A stretch of 64,000 nt of DNA from Lachnospiraceae bacterium M18-1 (GCA_000403295.2 KE159605.1:500845-564844), one strand, 5' to 3'. Counted from the stretch's first letter, positions 51,140 to 60,442 are shown. Notes: generated from the sequence alone by a model not told the origin. Numbers and translations are program-made.

Positions 51140-53047
51140 TTAATGCTCCAGATCTTCCAGCCACCCTGACGCACAGGCGTCGCTGGGCATTCTCCAGTCC
51201 CCTCGGGGTGAAAGCGCTACGGTCCCTACCTTCGGGCCGTCCGGCAGACAGGACCGTTTGAACTGCTGGCTGAAAAATCTCCGGCAGAAGGTCTCCAGCC
51301 ATTTCCGGATCACAGCCGGTTCATAGTTTCCTTCAAAGGTCTGCAGGGCAAGCCTGTAGATCTTGCCTGGTTCATATCCAAAACGGATCATATAGTACAG
51401 GAAGAAATCATGCAGCTCATAAGGCCCCACCAGATCCTCCGTCTTCTGCGCGATCTTTCCTTCCTCCGGCGGCAGAAGCTCCGGACTGACCGGCGTATCC
51501 AGGACATCATAAAGTACGGCTTTGAGTTCTCCATCCTCCGCCGTATCCGCCGCATGCCTGACCAGATGGCGCACCAGCGTCTTCGGCACAGACGCGTTGA
51601 CCCCGTACATGGACATATGATCCCCGTTATAGGTAGCCCAACCCAGCGCCAACTCCGACATATCGCCGGTTCCGATGACCATGCCGCCGTCCTTATTTGC
51701 AAGATCCATCAGTACCTGGGTACGCTCCCTGGCCTGGCTGTTCTCATAGGTCACGCTGTGATCTGCGGGGTCATGGCCGATATCCCGGAAATGCACGTTC
51801 ACCGCCTCCCCGATGGGCACTTCTCTCAGCGTCGCTCCCAGCTTCACCGCCATCCGGCAGGCATTGTTGTACGTCCTGTCCGTTGTCCCGAAGCAGGGCA
51901 TGGTCACTGCCAGGATCTCCTTCTTGTCTTTTCCCAGCAGTTCGAATGCTCTGGCCGTCACAAGAAGCGCCAATGTGGAGTCCAACCCTCCGGAAATTCC
52001 CACCACTGCGGTTTTTGCATGAGTATGTGCCAGACGCTTTTTCAGTCCCATAGCCTGGATCGTCAGAATCTCCTCACAGCGCTCTGCCCGGACCCGGTCA
52101 TCCTGGGGAACAAAGGGCTGACAGGGGAACTTCCGTGTCAATACAGTCTCTTCCACGTCCAAATGGAACGAAACCCGCATCAACGCTCTTTCCTCCGGGA
52201 TCCGAAAGGTAGTATTTTTTCTCCGTTCGCTGACCAGCCGATGGATGTCAATCTCCGAGCAGATGATCTCATTTTCATACCGCTTTGTCTCGCTCAGGAC
52301 AGCGCCGTTCTCTGCAATGATATTGTGCCCGCCGAATACCAGATCCGTGGTGGACTCCCCTTCGCCCGCATTAGCGTAAATATATCCTGCGATCAGTCTG
52401 GCGGACTGTCCCTGGATGAGCTCCCTGCGGTAAACATCCTTTCCTATGGTCTCATCGCTGGCGGAGCAGTTCACGATTACCGTGGCCCCTACCAGCGCCG
52501 CTTCGATGCTTGGCGGAACGGGAGACCATACATCCTCGCAGATTTCCGCCGATACTACCAGCTCTTCCATGTCCCGGCACTGGAACAGGATCTGAGGACC
52601 GAAGGGCACTTCTTTTCCTTCAAAACAAATGGACCTGGCCGTCCGCGGTCCCGGCGTAAAATGACGCATCTCGTAAAATTCTCCATAATTGGGCAGAAAT
52701 GTCTTCGTCGTAAAGCCCAGGATCTCTCCCCGGTTCAAAGCCGCCGCCGCATTATACAGTTTTCCGTCCACGCACAGCGGCAGGCCTACAAACACAAGCA
52801 TGTCCTTTTCCTTTGTAAACTCCGCGATATGCAGCAGAACCTGTCTCGCGTTTCTCAAAAGTACATCCTGCGTGAACAGGTCGCCGCAGGTATATCCAGT
52901 GACGCATAATTCCGGAAATACCAGAATCTTCGCCCGGAGCTTTTCTGCCTCCAGGATACACTCGCAGATTTTTTCCTGATTATACGCCGTATCGGCAACC
53001 CGGATCTCCGGCGTTGCCGCCGCCGCCTTCACAAAACCCTGTTTCAT
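51140..53047 (-). CDS. nadE: NAD+ synthase, glutamine-hydrolysing
   Basis: 635 residues. The N-terminal nitrilase-fold glutaminase (about 1-280) shows Glu in LVFPELCVTGYTC, Lys in KTFLPNYGEFYE and the nucleophile Cys in SAEICEDVWSP. The C-terminal synthetase has the PP-loop VVGISGGLDSTLALLVTARA (about 345-362) and GTGDMSELALGWATYNGDHMSMYGVNASVPKTLV. It makes NAD from deamido-NAD with ammonia from glutamine, in the cytosol. It is followed by its terminator and by the MITE-like element; hslO lies 105 bp upstream. Confidence 0.97.
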   Translation of the reverse strand: MKQGFVKAAAATPEIRVADTAYNQEKICECILEAEKLRAKILVFPELCVTGYTCGDLFTQDVLLRNARQVLLHIAEFTKEKDMLVFVGLPLCVDGKLYNAAAALNRGEILGFTTKTFLPNYGEFYEMRHFTPGPRTARSICFEGKEVPFGPQILFQCRDMEELVVSAEICEDVWSPVPPSIEAALVGATVIVNCSASDETIGKDVYRRELIQGQSARLIAGYIYANAGEGESTTDLVFGGHNIIAENGAVLSETKRYENEIICSEIDIHRLVSERRKNTTFRIPEERALMRVSFHLDVEETVLTRKFPCQPFVPQDDRVRAERCEEILTIQAMGLKKRLAHTHAKTAVVGISGGLDSTLALLVTARAFELLGKDKKEILAVTMPCFGTTDRTYNNACRMAVKLGATLREVPIGEAVNVHFRDIGHDPADHSVTYENSQARERTQVLMDLANKDGGMVIGTGDMSELALGWATYNGDHMSMYGVNASVPKTLVRHLVRHAADTAEDGELKAVLYDVLDTPVSPELLPPEEGKIAQKTEDLVGPYELHDFFLYYMIRFGYEPGKIYRLALQTFEGNYEPAVIRKWLETFCRRFFSQQFKRSCLPDGPKVGTVALSPRGDWRMPSDACASGWLEDLEH

Positions 53048-53152
53048 TTCTTTTTCACCCTCCTGTTTCCGTTCCCTGTCATTTCCCGTAAAAATTCATT
53101 TTCTTCCGTTTCCTTACGGTTTTTACGAATTCACAACTGCCGGCCGATCTCT

Positions 53153-54034
53153 TTACGGCCTGTTGCATTTCTCCAGAATCTCTTTCAGCTCCTCCATCGT
53201 AAACTCATATGCGGTATTACAGAAATGGCATTTCACCTCAATGGGCTTCCCATCTGCTATCATATCTTCAATTTCTTTCTTCCCGATGCTGATGATGGCC
53301 TTCTCGATCCGCTTCCTGGAACAGCTGCAGTCAAACACGGCCGGCATCGTATCCGTGATCTCCACCTCCATACCTGAGAGCACCTGGAAAAGCATTTCTT
53401 CCGGCGAATGCCCGCCGTCCAGCATCGCGGTAACTGACTTCATGCCTGCAATATTTTCTTCCAGCTGCCGCAGCACCCTCTCCTCCACGAATGGCATCAC
53501 CTGTACGATAAATCCTCCGGCACAGTGTACCGTATTGTCCCGGTTCATCAGTACGCCAAGCCCCACTGAGGAGGGAACCTGCTCCGAAGCCGCAAAATAA
53601 TAGGTCAGATCTTCTGCAATCTCTCCGGTCTGCAGGATCGTCTGCCCGGAATAAGGCTCTTTCAGCCCCATATCCTTGATCACATTTAAGATGCCCTGAC
53701 CCAGTGCGCCGCCCACATCCAGCTTTCCGTTTTTCGGCGGCAGCATCACCTCGGGATTGTTCACGTAGCCCTTCACATGTCCCCGGGCATCCGCCGTCAC
53801 GGTCAGCCCTCCGATGGGACCGCCGCATTTTACCTGCAGCGTCAGCACGTCCTCCGGATTTTTCATCATGCTTCCCATCATAACGCCGCCGGTCAGCAGC
53901 CTGCCAAGGGCGGCAGTTGCCACCGGGCTGGTCTGGTGCCGCGTTCTTGCCTCTTCCGTCAGGTCAGTGGTTACTGCGGCAAACGCACGGATCTGCGCGT
54001 CTGCCGCTGTGGCCCTCACGATATAATCATTCAT
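53153..54034 (-). CDS. hslO: Redox-regulated chaperone Hsp33
   Basis: 293 residues. The N-terminal substrate-binding domain is typical (TGLV-type RTRHQTSPVATAALGRLLTGGVMMGSMMKNPEDVLTLQVKCGGPIGGLTVTADARGHVKGYV). The C-terminal zinc switch has CSCSRKRIEKAI (about 240) and CHFCNTAYEF (about 273), the CxC...CxxC set. Oxidation releases zinc and activates the holdase under peroxide or hypochlorite stress. It lies between a methyltransferase gene and nadE. Confidence 0.96.
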   Translation of the reverse strand: MNDYIVRATAADAQIRAFAAVTTDLTEEARTRHQTSPVATAALGRLLTGGVMMGSMMKNPEDVLTLQVKCGGPIGGLTVTADARGHVKGYVNNPEVMLPPKNGKLDVGGALGQGILNVIKDMGLKEPYSGQTILQTGEIAEDLTYYFAASEQVPSSVGLGVLMNRDNTVHCAGGFIVQVMPFVEERVLRQLEENIAGMKSVTAMLDGGHSPEEMLFQVLSGMEVEITDTMPAVFDCSCSRKRIEKAIISIGKKEIEDMIADGKPIEVKCHFCNTAYEFTMEELKEILEKCNRP

Positions 54035-54086
54035 GCTTCTCCTCCTGATAACCTCATTATATTTTACAGGACCGGCTAATCGCCAG

Positions 54087-54881
54087 TCAGGGTATAACCT
54101 TTAACGCCGTTTTTCCCCGCTCCCGCGCGATGACATAGATTCGTTCGCTCTGCTCATGAGGAGCATTTTTTGTCTCCCCGTCATAAGCGCAGAGATACTC
54201 CATCCCTGCATTGTGCAGTGCGGTTTGGATCTCTTTTAATGTATATCCCCTCTGATGATGCGTCTCCCGGAAGCGCCGGAACAGGTCATCCCCCGGCATG
54301 CCGCTGCCCTTCCCTTCCCGAATAAACAGGGTCAGTTCATACTCGTTGATCCCTTCCTCTTCGTAATAATAGTTCTCCCATATAAAGCCGCAGTCCTCCC
54401 GGTCTTCCGCGATCGTTTGATTCCCAAGGACTTCCCGGTACTTGTAATCTGTATTAAAGTCAAAGAGAAAGATACCGCCTGGATCCAGATAATTATTGAC
54501 CAGGCGAAACACCTGTTCCAGCTCTTCTCCCACCAAAAGATAGTTGATCGAATCACAGACACTGACAACCGCCCGGACCGTGCCGTAGAGTTCAAACTCC
54601 CGCATGTCCTGCAGAAGATACAGGATATCATGCCCGGATTCCTCCCGCTTCTCCATTGCCGCGTCCAGCATTTCCTCCGAGCAGTCCACACCGATCATAT
54701 CATACCCATATCCTGAGAGCAATTCCGTCATCGTGCCGGTCCCGCAGCCCAGCTCCAGGACAAGTCCGTCCCGAATCCCATACATTTCCAGCACGCCGTG
54801 CAGATATTGCGCCCAGTCTTCATATGGGACATTGTCCATAAACTGATCATACACTTTTGCAAAACTCGTATATGCCTCCAA
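54087..54881 (-). CDS. Class I SAM-dependent methyltransferase
   Basis: 264 residues. The SAM-binding motif I is LVLELGCGTGTMTELLSGYGYDMIGVDCSEEML (about 40-72), motif III-like LLQDMREFELYGTVRAVVSVCDSINYLL follows. A long insertion with FIWENYYYEEEGINEYELTLFIREG and the segment HHQRGYTLKEIQTALHNAGM resemble the YqeM/YodH group of small-molecule or tRNA-modifying methyltransferases. The substrate is unknown. It lies upstream of hslO (52-bp gap) and downstream of the membrane-anchored protein gene. Confidence 0.88.
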   Translation of the reverse strand: MEAYTSFAKVYDQFMDNVPYEDWAQYLHGVLEMYGIRDGLVLELGCGTGTMTELLSGYGYDMIGVDCSEEMLDAAMEKREESGHDILYLLQDMREFELYGTVRAVVSVCDSINYLLVGEELEQVFRLVNNYLDPGGIFLFDFNTDYKYREVLGNQTIAEDREDCGFIWENYYYEEEGINEYELTLFIREGKGSGMPGDDLFRRFRETHHQRGYTLKEIQTALHNAGMEYLCAYDGETKNAPHEQSERIYVIARERGKTALKVIP

Positions 54882-54908
54882 AATTTCCTCCCTCTGCTAA
54901 CATTACTT

Positions 54909-56186
54909 TTATAACTGCTCTCCGTACATGGCCCGAATCTGCTGACGGATCCGCTGACGTTCCCGTCTGGCTTTTTCCAGCTTCTTTTTTCTTTTTCTTC
55001 GTACAGACAGAACCTTTAAATAACTGACCAGAATAATATCCAGGGCAAAGAAAATGATCAGAGCAGTCTTCATAATGGCTTTCATAGAATAAGTGGTCTT
55101 CATGAGATTCTTAAAACGCTCTGTCAGAGGCGGCTTCTCTTCCTGTTCCGCTTTCACAGCTTCCCCCTGAGTCTCTATTTCCGCTGATTCAGCCCGGTCG
55201 GATTCTTCTGCTTTCCCGGCATCTTCCGCTGGTCCGCTTTCTTCCTGCTTCTCCTCTTCTATCCGGGCCGCCGGAAAATTATAGGGCACCATCGTTTTAT
55301 AGATATAAAATTTTCTGCTTCCGTCTCCATTATACACATTCACAACCGCGGCAAATACCCCCGGCTCCAGCTCACATATGGATTCCGGTTCATCCACAGT
55401 TCCGGCCTCCAGTCCAAAATCCAGCGGCGGACAGGATACCAGTTCCTTCCGTGAAATGGAATAGACATTCAGGAAATCACCGATCCCCAGCCCCAGCGTC
55501 AGAGGGAAGTTGATGATATAGTCTCCGCTGACACACAGATCCTGAAAATTATTTCCTTTCGAAGACCCTTCATATTTTCCCAGATCCTCGATCACCTGGA
55601 ACTGGCTGTCCAAAATCTTAAAGCTGTACCCCCCGTCTACATTTGTCTGAATGATATAGCGGTCATTCTCCTCGTCATATCCGATTCCTAAAATATTATA
55701 ATCATCCGCGATCTTTACCTTTTTTTTAAAGGACAGCGTATCCGCGTCCATCAAAAAAATACATCCGCGGTTTTCCGGGTTCAGATGCGTATACAAGGCA
55801 ACGGCGATCTCCCCGGTATTCGGATTATATGCCATCCCGTTGCCATGCTCATAGTTCCGTTCCACTACCCGCTTCGCCAGAGAATACTTCTCCACCTGAT
55901 TCCCATGGATATCCGTATCATTCCTGTAATATGCCTTTATGATGTCGGACTTCTCCGCACTGTCATCATAATTCTCGATCAGAATGATATAATCCTCTGT
56001 CACGCACATCGACTGGATAACGCCTTTCGGACTTTCAATGTCATCTTCTATGATTTTTTCCCATGTTACTCCCTCAAACGCATCGTCTGATGCAATCTCT
56101 GCATGGACCTCCAACGGTTCCCAGTTCCAAATGCACCATAATAACACAACACTAATGAGACCAGTGGCAAGCACTCCCCATTTCAT
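54909..56186 (-). CDS. Membrane-anchored extracytoplasmic protein, beta-propeller-like, function unknown
   Basis: 425 residues. An N-terminal signal-anchor (VLATGLISVVLLWCIWNWE, about 4-23) is followed by a beta-rich domain (about 30-310) with repeats such as HGNGMAYNPNTGEIAVALYTHLNPENRGCIFLMD and YNILGIGYDEENDRYIIQTNVDGGYSFKILDSQF, reminiscent of NHL/six-bladed propellers. An acidic, low-complexity linker (about 315-360) precedes a second membrane helix (TALIIFFALDIILVSYLKVL, about 378-397) and a basic cytoplasmic tail (RRKRKKKLEKARRERQR). It has a promoter upstream. It could be a sensor; no catalytic motif is visible. Confidence 0.8.
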   Translation of the reverse strand: MKWGVLATGLISVVLLWCIWNWEPLEVHAEIASDDAFEGVTWEKIIEDDIESPKGVIQSMCVTEDYIILIENYDDSAEKSDIIKAYYRNDTDIHGNQVEKYSLAKRVVERNYEHGNGMAYNPNTGEIAVALYTHLNPENRGCIFLMDADTLSFKKKVKIADDYNILGIGYDEENDRYIIQTNVDGGYSFKILDSQFQVIEDLGKYEGSSKGNNFQDLCVSGDYIINFPLTLGLGIGDFLNVYSISRKELVSCPPLDFGLEAGTVDEPESICELEPGVFAAVVNVYNGDGSRKFYIYKTMVPYNFPAARIEEEKQEESGPAEDAGKAEESDRAESAEIETQGEAVKAEQEEKPPLTERFKNLMKTTYSMKAIMKTALIIFFALDIILVSYLKVLSVRRKRKKKLEKARRERQRIRQQIRAMYGEQL

Positions 56187-56280
56187 TCAACATACTCCCT
56201 TTTTGTAATCAATCTGCTCTGCAGGTTGATTGCCTGCCCGCTGTTTTATATAAAGGGCAGTTCCTGACTTTCCATGCTCT

Positions 56281-56309
56281 ATCATAGCATTCTGCCAAAT
56301 CGTTGTAAA
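56281..56309 (-). promoter_or_regulatory. Promoter of the membrane-anchored protein gene
   Basis: On the minus strand: TTTACA (56309-56304), 17-bp spacer, TATGAT (56286-56281). A 90-nt leader with a GCAGG...CCTGC hairpin follows. Confidence 0.65.
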
Positions 56310-56318
56310 CAGATTTAT

Positions 56319-56350
56319 AAAAAAGATGCCAACTTTTATAAGCCGGCATC
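56319..56350 (-). terminator. Terminator of ilvE
   Basis: On the minus strand GATGCCGGC pairs with GTTGGCATC (with wobbles), followed by TTTTTT. It lies 15 bp past the ilvE stop codon. Confidence 0.85.
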
Positions 56351-56364
56351 CCATCTTTTTCCAG

Positions 56365-57390
56365 TTATTCGATTATATGAATCCACCCTTTAGGAGCTTC
56401 GATCTGTCCCATCTGGATACCAGTCAAAGTCTCGTATAGTTTCCGGGTCGTCTTGCCCATCTTCTCCATACCGCTGGGGAAGCAGATCTCTTTTCCGTGA
56501 TCCACGATCTTTCCTACCGGCGAGATCACTGCCGCTGTCCCGCAGAGCCCGCATTCCGCAAATTCCTCCAGCTCATCCAGGTATACGTCCCGTTCTTCTA
56601 CTTCCAGCCCCAGGTAACGCTCCGCTACATACATCAGAGAACGTCTGGTAATGGATGGAAGGATGGTATCTGAATGGGGAGTCACGATCTTGTTCTCCTT
56701 TGTCACAAAGAGGAAGTTGGCCCCGCCAGTCTCCTCCACCTTGCTCCTGGTAGCGGAATCCGGATACAGATTTTCATCAAATCCATTGGCATGAGCGCTC
56801 ACGATCGCATGAAGGCTCATGGCATAGTTCAGTCCTGCCTTGATATGCCCGGTCCCACGCGGCGCGGCGCGGTCAAAATCAGACACACAGATTGTCAGAG
56901 GCTTGACACCGCCCTTGAAATAGGGACCTACCGGGGTCGTAAATACACGGAACTGATACTCGTCCGCAGGCTTCACACCGATAACCGGATTGATACCGAA
57001 CATATAGGGACGGATATACAGGGTAGCCCCGGAACCGTATGGAGGTACATATGCGGCATTCGCCTTCACCGTCTGCGTCACCGCATCCACAAAACGATCC
57101 GCCTCAAACTGGGGCATCTCCATCCTGGCCGCGGAATCCATCATGCGCTGTCCATTCAGGTCCGGCCGGAAGGTCACGATCCGTCCGTCCTCTGTCGTAT
57201 AAGCTTTCAGCCCTTCAAAGATTGTCTGCGCGTACTGCAGGACGCCGGCACATTCGTTCATGGTAATGTCCGCATCGTCAATGAGGGCACCCGCGTCCCA
57301 CGCTCCGTCCTTATAATTGGAAACATACCGCTTATCGGTCTTCATATACCCAAAGCCCAGATTCTCCCAGTCAATCTTCTTTTTCTCCAT
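56365..57390 (-). CDS. ilvE: Branched-chain amino-acid aminotransferase
   Basis: 341 residues from the ATG at 57390 (GGAGGAG about 6 bases upstream). It is a fold-type IV PLP enzyme. The Schiff-base Lys is in GTGHIKAGLNYAMSLHA (about 190); LDELEEFAECGLCGTAAVISPVGKI (about 275) is the typical C-terminal phosphate-binding region. It transaminates valine, leucine and isoleucine keto-acids. It has its own promoter (57424-57452), and lies next to ilvN and ilvB, so the biosynthesis genes are clustered in two transcripts. Confidence 0.96.
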   Translation of the reverse strand: MEKKKIDWENLGFGYMKTDKRYVSNYKDGAWDAGALIDDADITMNECAGVLQYAQTIFEGLKAYTTEDGRIVTFRPDLNGQRMMDSAARMEMPQFEADRFVDAVTQTVKANAAYVPPYGSGATLYIRPYMFGINPVIGVKPADEYQFRVFTTPVGPYFKGGVKPLTICVSDFDRAAPRGTGHIKAGLNYAMSLHAIVSAHANGFDENLYPDSATRSKVEETGGANFLFVTKENKIVTPHSDTILPSITRRSLMYVAERYLGLEVEERDVYLDELEEFAECGLCGTAAVISPVGKIVDHGKEICFPSGMEKMGKTTRKLYETLTGIQMGQIEAPKGWIHIIE

Positions 57391-57423
57391 CAGTATCTCC
57401 TCCATTCCTCTATAATAACAACC

Positions 57424-57452
57424 ATTATAATACCATCCCGGGCAAAATTCAA
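57424..57452 (-). promoter_or_regulatory. ilvE promoter
   Basis: On the minus strand: TTGAAT (57452-57447), 17-bp spacer, TATAAT (57429-57424). It lies 40 bp past the 57495-57665 palindromic element. Confidence 0.75.
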
Positions 57453-57494
57453 GAGTGCGCTCTGTTTTTTATACACTTTATCCCCTCCGGACAT

Positions 57495-57665
57495 TTACGA
57501 TTCACAGCCGCTCAACATACATGCGCAAAACCGCTGCTTCGCAGCTCCCCTTTTGCTTATGTACGTTGAGTGACTGCTTCCAGCCGTATAACAATCTGAA
57601 TACAGAGCCTTACAAGCGAGCTTGACAGCTCTGCATCCAGATTGTTACGCGGCTGTGAATCGTAA
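57495..57665. repeat. 171-bp palindromic element between ilvN and ilvE
   Basis: Perfect 16-bp inverted ends TTACGATTCACAGCCG (57495-57510) and its complement (57650-57665). Inside are two further stems: one around CTCAACATACAT / ATGTACGTTGAG, the other pairing TAACAATCTG with CAGATTGTTA. The CAGCCG at about 57579 can compete with the outer CAGCCG for the same right arm. The right end resembles the MITE-like ends (GTTACGATTCACA versus GTTACAGTTCACA) but the flanks show no direct repeat. It ends 3 bp before the ilvN stop codon. Confidence 0.75.
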
Positions 57666-57668
57666 CTT

Positions 57669-58178
57669 CTATCGCTCCATCATGCTGATGGATTCGATTC
57701 CTACGCTTCCTCCCCGGACTACTTCTATATTTTTAAATTCTTCCTTGAGAAGCTTCACCACCGCGTCATTCTTCGTCGCTGTCTGGACAAACTCCAGAAG
57801 GAGACTGTCTTTTCCGTAGTCAATGACCCTGGCCTTGAAGGTATCCGCGATCTGGAACAGTTCTGCCTTGTCGTCCCTGGTACATTTCTTCACTTTTACA
57901 TAGAGGATCTCCTTCATCCGAACAAAGACATCCGTAAAATCAATGACCTTGATCACCTCTACCATCCGATTGAGCTGCTTCTTGATCTGCTCAAAGGTTT
58001 CGTCGTCGCTGACTGTGGCTATCGTCATACGGGACACCGTGGGATCCTCCGTGGTGCCCACTGTCAGGCTGTCCAGGTTATAGGATTTTCCGGAAAACAG
58101 CCCGGAGATCTTCGACAGCACACCTACCTGATTTTCCACGTATAACGAAATCCATCTTTTTTTGATACTATTATCCAT
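57669..58178 (-). CDS. ilvN: Acetolactate synthase small (regulatory) subunit
   Basis: 169 residues from the ATG at 58178 (GGAG 11 bases upstream; a GTG at 58190 is too close to that site). The N-terminal ACT domain has RWISLYVENQVGVLSKISGLFSGKSYNLDSLTVGTTED (about 7-45), the valine-binding fold. The C-terminal domain is shorter (about 80-165). It binds IlvB and gives feedback inhibition by valine. It lies 94 bp downstream of ilvB, the two probably in one transcript, with a hairpin AAGCCGGC / GCCGGCTT in the gap. Confidence 0.95.
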   Translation of the reverse strand: MDNSIKKRWISLYVENQVGVLSKISGLFSGKSYNLDSLTVGTTEDPTVSRMTIATVSDDETFEQIKKQLNRMVEVIKVIDFTDVFVRMKEILYVKVKKCTRDDKAELFQIADTFKARVIDYGKDSLLLEFVQTATKNDAVVKLLKEEFKNIEVVRGGSVGIESISMMER

Positions 58179-58272
58179 CTCTGTTTTCACTCCTCTTTCA
58201 CGCGGAAAGCCGGCCGCCGGCTTCTCCGCATACTATGGTATTTAGGAATCGTGTTCCATCTCAAAAATCCGG

Positions 58273-59991
58273 TCAGCAGTCCAGGATCATTTCCTCCAGC
58301 GTTCCGCCCGGCTGGATCATGGGATACACCATCTCTTCCGGATCTATGATAAATTCGATCAGGGTAGGCGTCTTCGTGTTTTTCTTGGCCTCTTCAAATG
58401 CTGCTGCGACTGCTTCCCGCTCCGTTACCCGGATGCCCTTTGCCCCGTAGCTCTCCGCCAGCTTCACAAAGTCCGGCGTATAGACCGGCTTCTCCTCTCC
58501 GCCGGTCCTGCGGGTCAGCGCGCCGGCGCGCAGATCCGTCATACCATAGCGCTTTCCGTAAAACAGCTTCTGCCACTGCCGCACCATCCCCAGGTAGGTA
58601 TTATTGAATACACAGACAATGACAGGAAGCTCTTCCAGCACTGCGGTGGCAAACTCCTGAATATTCATCTGCATCCCGCCGTCGCCGGAGATCACAATGA
58701 CCGGAGTAGCCGGATTGCCGAGCCTGGCCCCGATACCTCCCGGAAAGCCATAGCCCATCGTTCCCAAACCGCCGGACATGATCAGCTTCTTTTTCGCCGT
58801 GATTTCCGTATACTGGGCGGCAAACATCTGGTGCTGTCCTACGTCCGTCACCACAATGGCCTCCTCAAACTGACGGTTCATCTCGTCCAGTATATCCACC
58901 GGGCCCAGGCTCTTATGAGGACGCATAGCCAGCGGGTGCTCCTGTTTCCAGCCTTCAATCTCCTTAAGCCATTTTTTGGTATTGCAGCTTTCAACATACT
59001 CCTTCATCTTGATGACCGCTTCTTTCGCATCCGCCACGATCGGTATATCCACGGAAATATTTCTGGAAATGGATGCGGTGTCGATATCAATATGGACGAT
59101 CTTTGCGTTGGGAGCAAAGGCATGGAGCTTACCGGTGATCCGGTCATTGAACCGGGTGCCGATGGAAAACAGAAGGTCGCACTCACTGACCGCCATATTT
59201 GCCGCATAGGCGCCGTGCATTCCCAGATTGCCGATAAACAGCGGATGGTCCGTGGGGATCGCCCCCCGCCCCATGACCGTGGTGATCACCGGCACACCGG
59301 TCTTGTCCACCACCTCCGTGAACAATTCGTTGGCCTCTGCAATATTCACGCCTCCTCCTGCAAGAAACAGAGGACGCTTTGCTTTATGCAGCATCTTGAT
59401 CGCGCGCTTGAGCTGCCCGATATGGACGTTGGTATTTGGCTTGTAGCCGCGGATATTCACATCCTTGGGATAATCCGCGCTCCCAAGCTCCGCCATCACA
59501 TCCTTGGGCAGATCGATCAGCACCGGCCCCGGCCGGCCTGTCCGTGCTATATAAAAAGCTTCTTTGATGATCCTGCCCAGATCTGCCCGATTGCGGACTG
59601 TCACACCATACTTGGTGATGCTTCTTGTGATCCCTACAATATCCACTTCCTGGAACGCGTCATTTCCGATGAGATGACGCGCCACCTGCCCGGTAAAACA
59701 TACCAGGGGCACACTGTCATAATTAGCCGTTGCCAGCCCTGTCACCAGATTGGTGGCTCCCGGTCCGCTGGTGACCAGACAGACTCCGGTCCTACCCGTC
59801 GTCCTTGCATAGGCATCCGCCTCATGCACCAGCGCCTGCTCATGCCGGGGAAGGATCACCCGGATATCGCTCTGCCTGTATAATTCATCGCTGATATCGA
59901 TGGTACAGGCTCCCGGATAACCAAACAGGGTATCCACGCCTTCTTCTTTTAAAGCTTTTACCAACAATTTGTTGCCTGAAATCTGCCTCAT
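58273..59991 (-). CDS. ilvB: Acetolactate synthase large (catalytic) subunit
   Basis: 572 residues from the ATG at 59991, with AGGAGG 7 bases upstream. N-terminal thiamine-binding PYR domain with the catalytic Glu in ILPRHEQALVHEADAYARTTGR (about 45-65). The central domain follows. The C-terminal PP domain has the GDG-N motif GDGGMQMNIQEFATAVLEELPVIVCVFNN (about 430-460). It joins pyruvate units to acetolactate or with 2-ketobutyrate to acetohydroxybutyrate, the first common step of branched-chain amino-acid synthesis. No T-box leader is present upstream. Confidence 0.97.
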   Translation of the reverse strand: MRQISGNKLLVKALKEEGVDTLFGYPGACTIDISDELYRQSDIRVILPRHEQALVHEADAYARTTGRTGVCLVTSGPGATNLVTGLATANYDSVPLVCFTGQVARHLIGNDAFQEVDIVGITRSITKYGVTVRNRADLGRIIKEAFYIARTGRPGPVLIDLPKDVMAELGSADYPKDVNIRGYKPNTNVHIGQLKRAIKMLHKAKRPLFLAGGGVNIAEANELFTEVVDKTGVPVITTVMGRGAIPTDHPLFIGNLGMHGAYAANMAVSECDLLFSIGTRFNDRITGKLHAFAPNAKIVHIDIDTASISRNISVDIPIVADAKEAVIKMKEYVESCNTKKWLKEIEGWKQEHPLAMRPHKSLGPVDILDEMNRQFEEAIVVTDVGQHQMFAAQYTEITAKKKLIMSGGLGTMGYGFPGGIGARLGNPATPVIVISGDGGMQMNIQEFATAVLEELPVIVCVFNNTYLGMVRQWQKLFYGKRYGMTDLRAGALTRRTGGEEKPVYTPDFVKLAESYGAKGIRVTEREAVAAAFEEAKKNTKTPTLIEFIIDPEEMVYPMIQPGGTLEEMILDC

Positions 59992-60014
59992 CACTTGTCC
60001 TCCTTTATAAATGT

Positions 60015-60049
60015 AAAAAACAGCCCTAAGCCGTTGATCAACTTAGGGC
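60015..60049 (-). terminator. rpsO terminator
   Basis: On the minus strand GCCCTAAG / CTTAGGGC with an inner GTTGATCAAC palindrome, then CTGTTTTTT. It lies between rpsO and ilvB, only 24 bp upstream of the ilvB ATG. Confidence 0.8.
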
Positions 60050-60080
60050 GAATCTACCAGCTATAAAATTGTACAGAAAA

Positions 60081-60347
60081 TTATTTTCTCAATCCAAGCC
60101 TTTCGATCAGAGAACGGTATCTCTCAATGTCAATCTTCTTCAGATATGCCAGCAGGCCTCTTCTCTGGCCTACCATCTTCAGAAGGCCTCTTCTGGAGTG
60201 GTGATCCTTCGGATTCGCCTTGAAATGCTCGGTCAGCTCGTTGATCCTTGCTGTCAGGATCGCTACCTGTACCTCCGGTGATCCGGTATCTCCTTCGCTT
60301 CTTCCGTATTCTTTGATGATTGCCTGTTTCTTCTCTCCTGAGATCAT
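60081..60347 (-). CDS. rpsO: 30S ribosomal protein S15
   Basis: 88 residues, the standard size, with the family blocks [50 protein letters not shown]. It binds 16S rRNA helices near the central domain early in 30S assembly. AAGGAGG lies 8 bases upstream of the ATG. It has its own promoter and terminator, instead of reading through to pnp as in many bacteria. Confidence 0.98.
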   Translation of the reverse strand: MISGEKKQAIIKEYGRSEGDTGSPEVQVAILTARINELTEHFKANPKDHHSRRGLLKMVGQRRGLLAYLKKIDIERYRSLIERLGLRK

Positions 60348-60442
60348 GTTGTATTCCTCCTTGAAATTCTAAATAATCGCCTGGTATTAGGTAATGGTTG
60401 GAGTTTTCCATTTACTGAACACCGGCTGTCTGATACCCGTAT

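Noticed and set aside
51410..52909. A 499-codon plus-strand frame opposite nadE
   Set aside because: Antisense shadow of a well-recognised gene; no domain.
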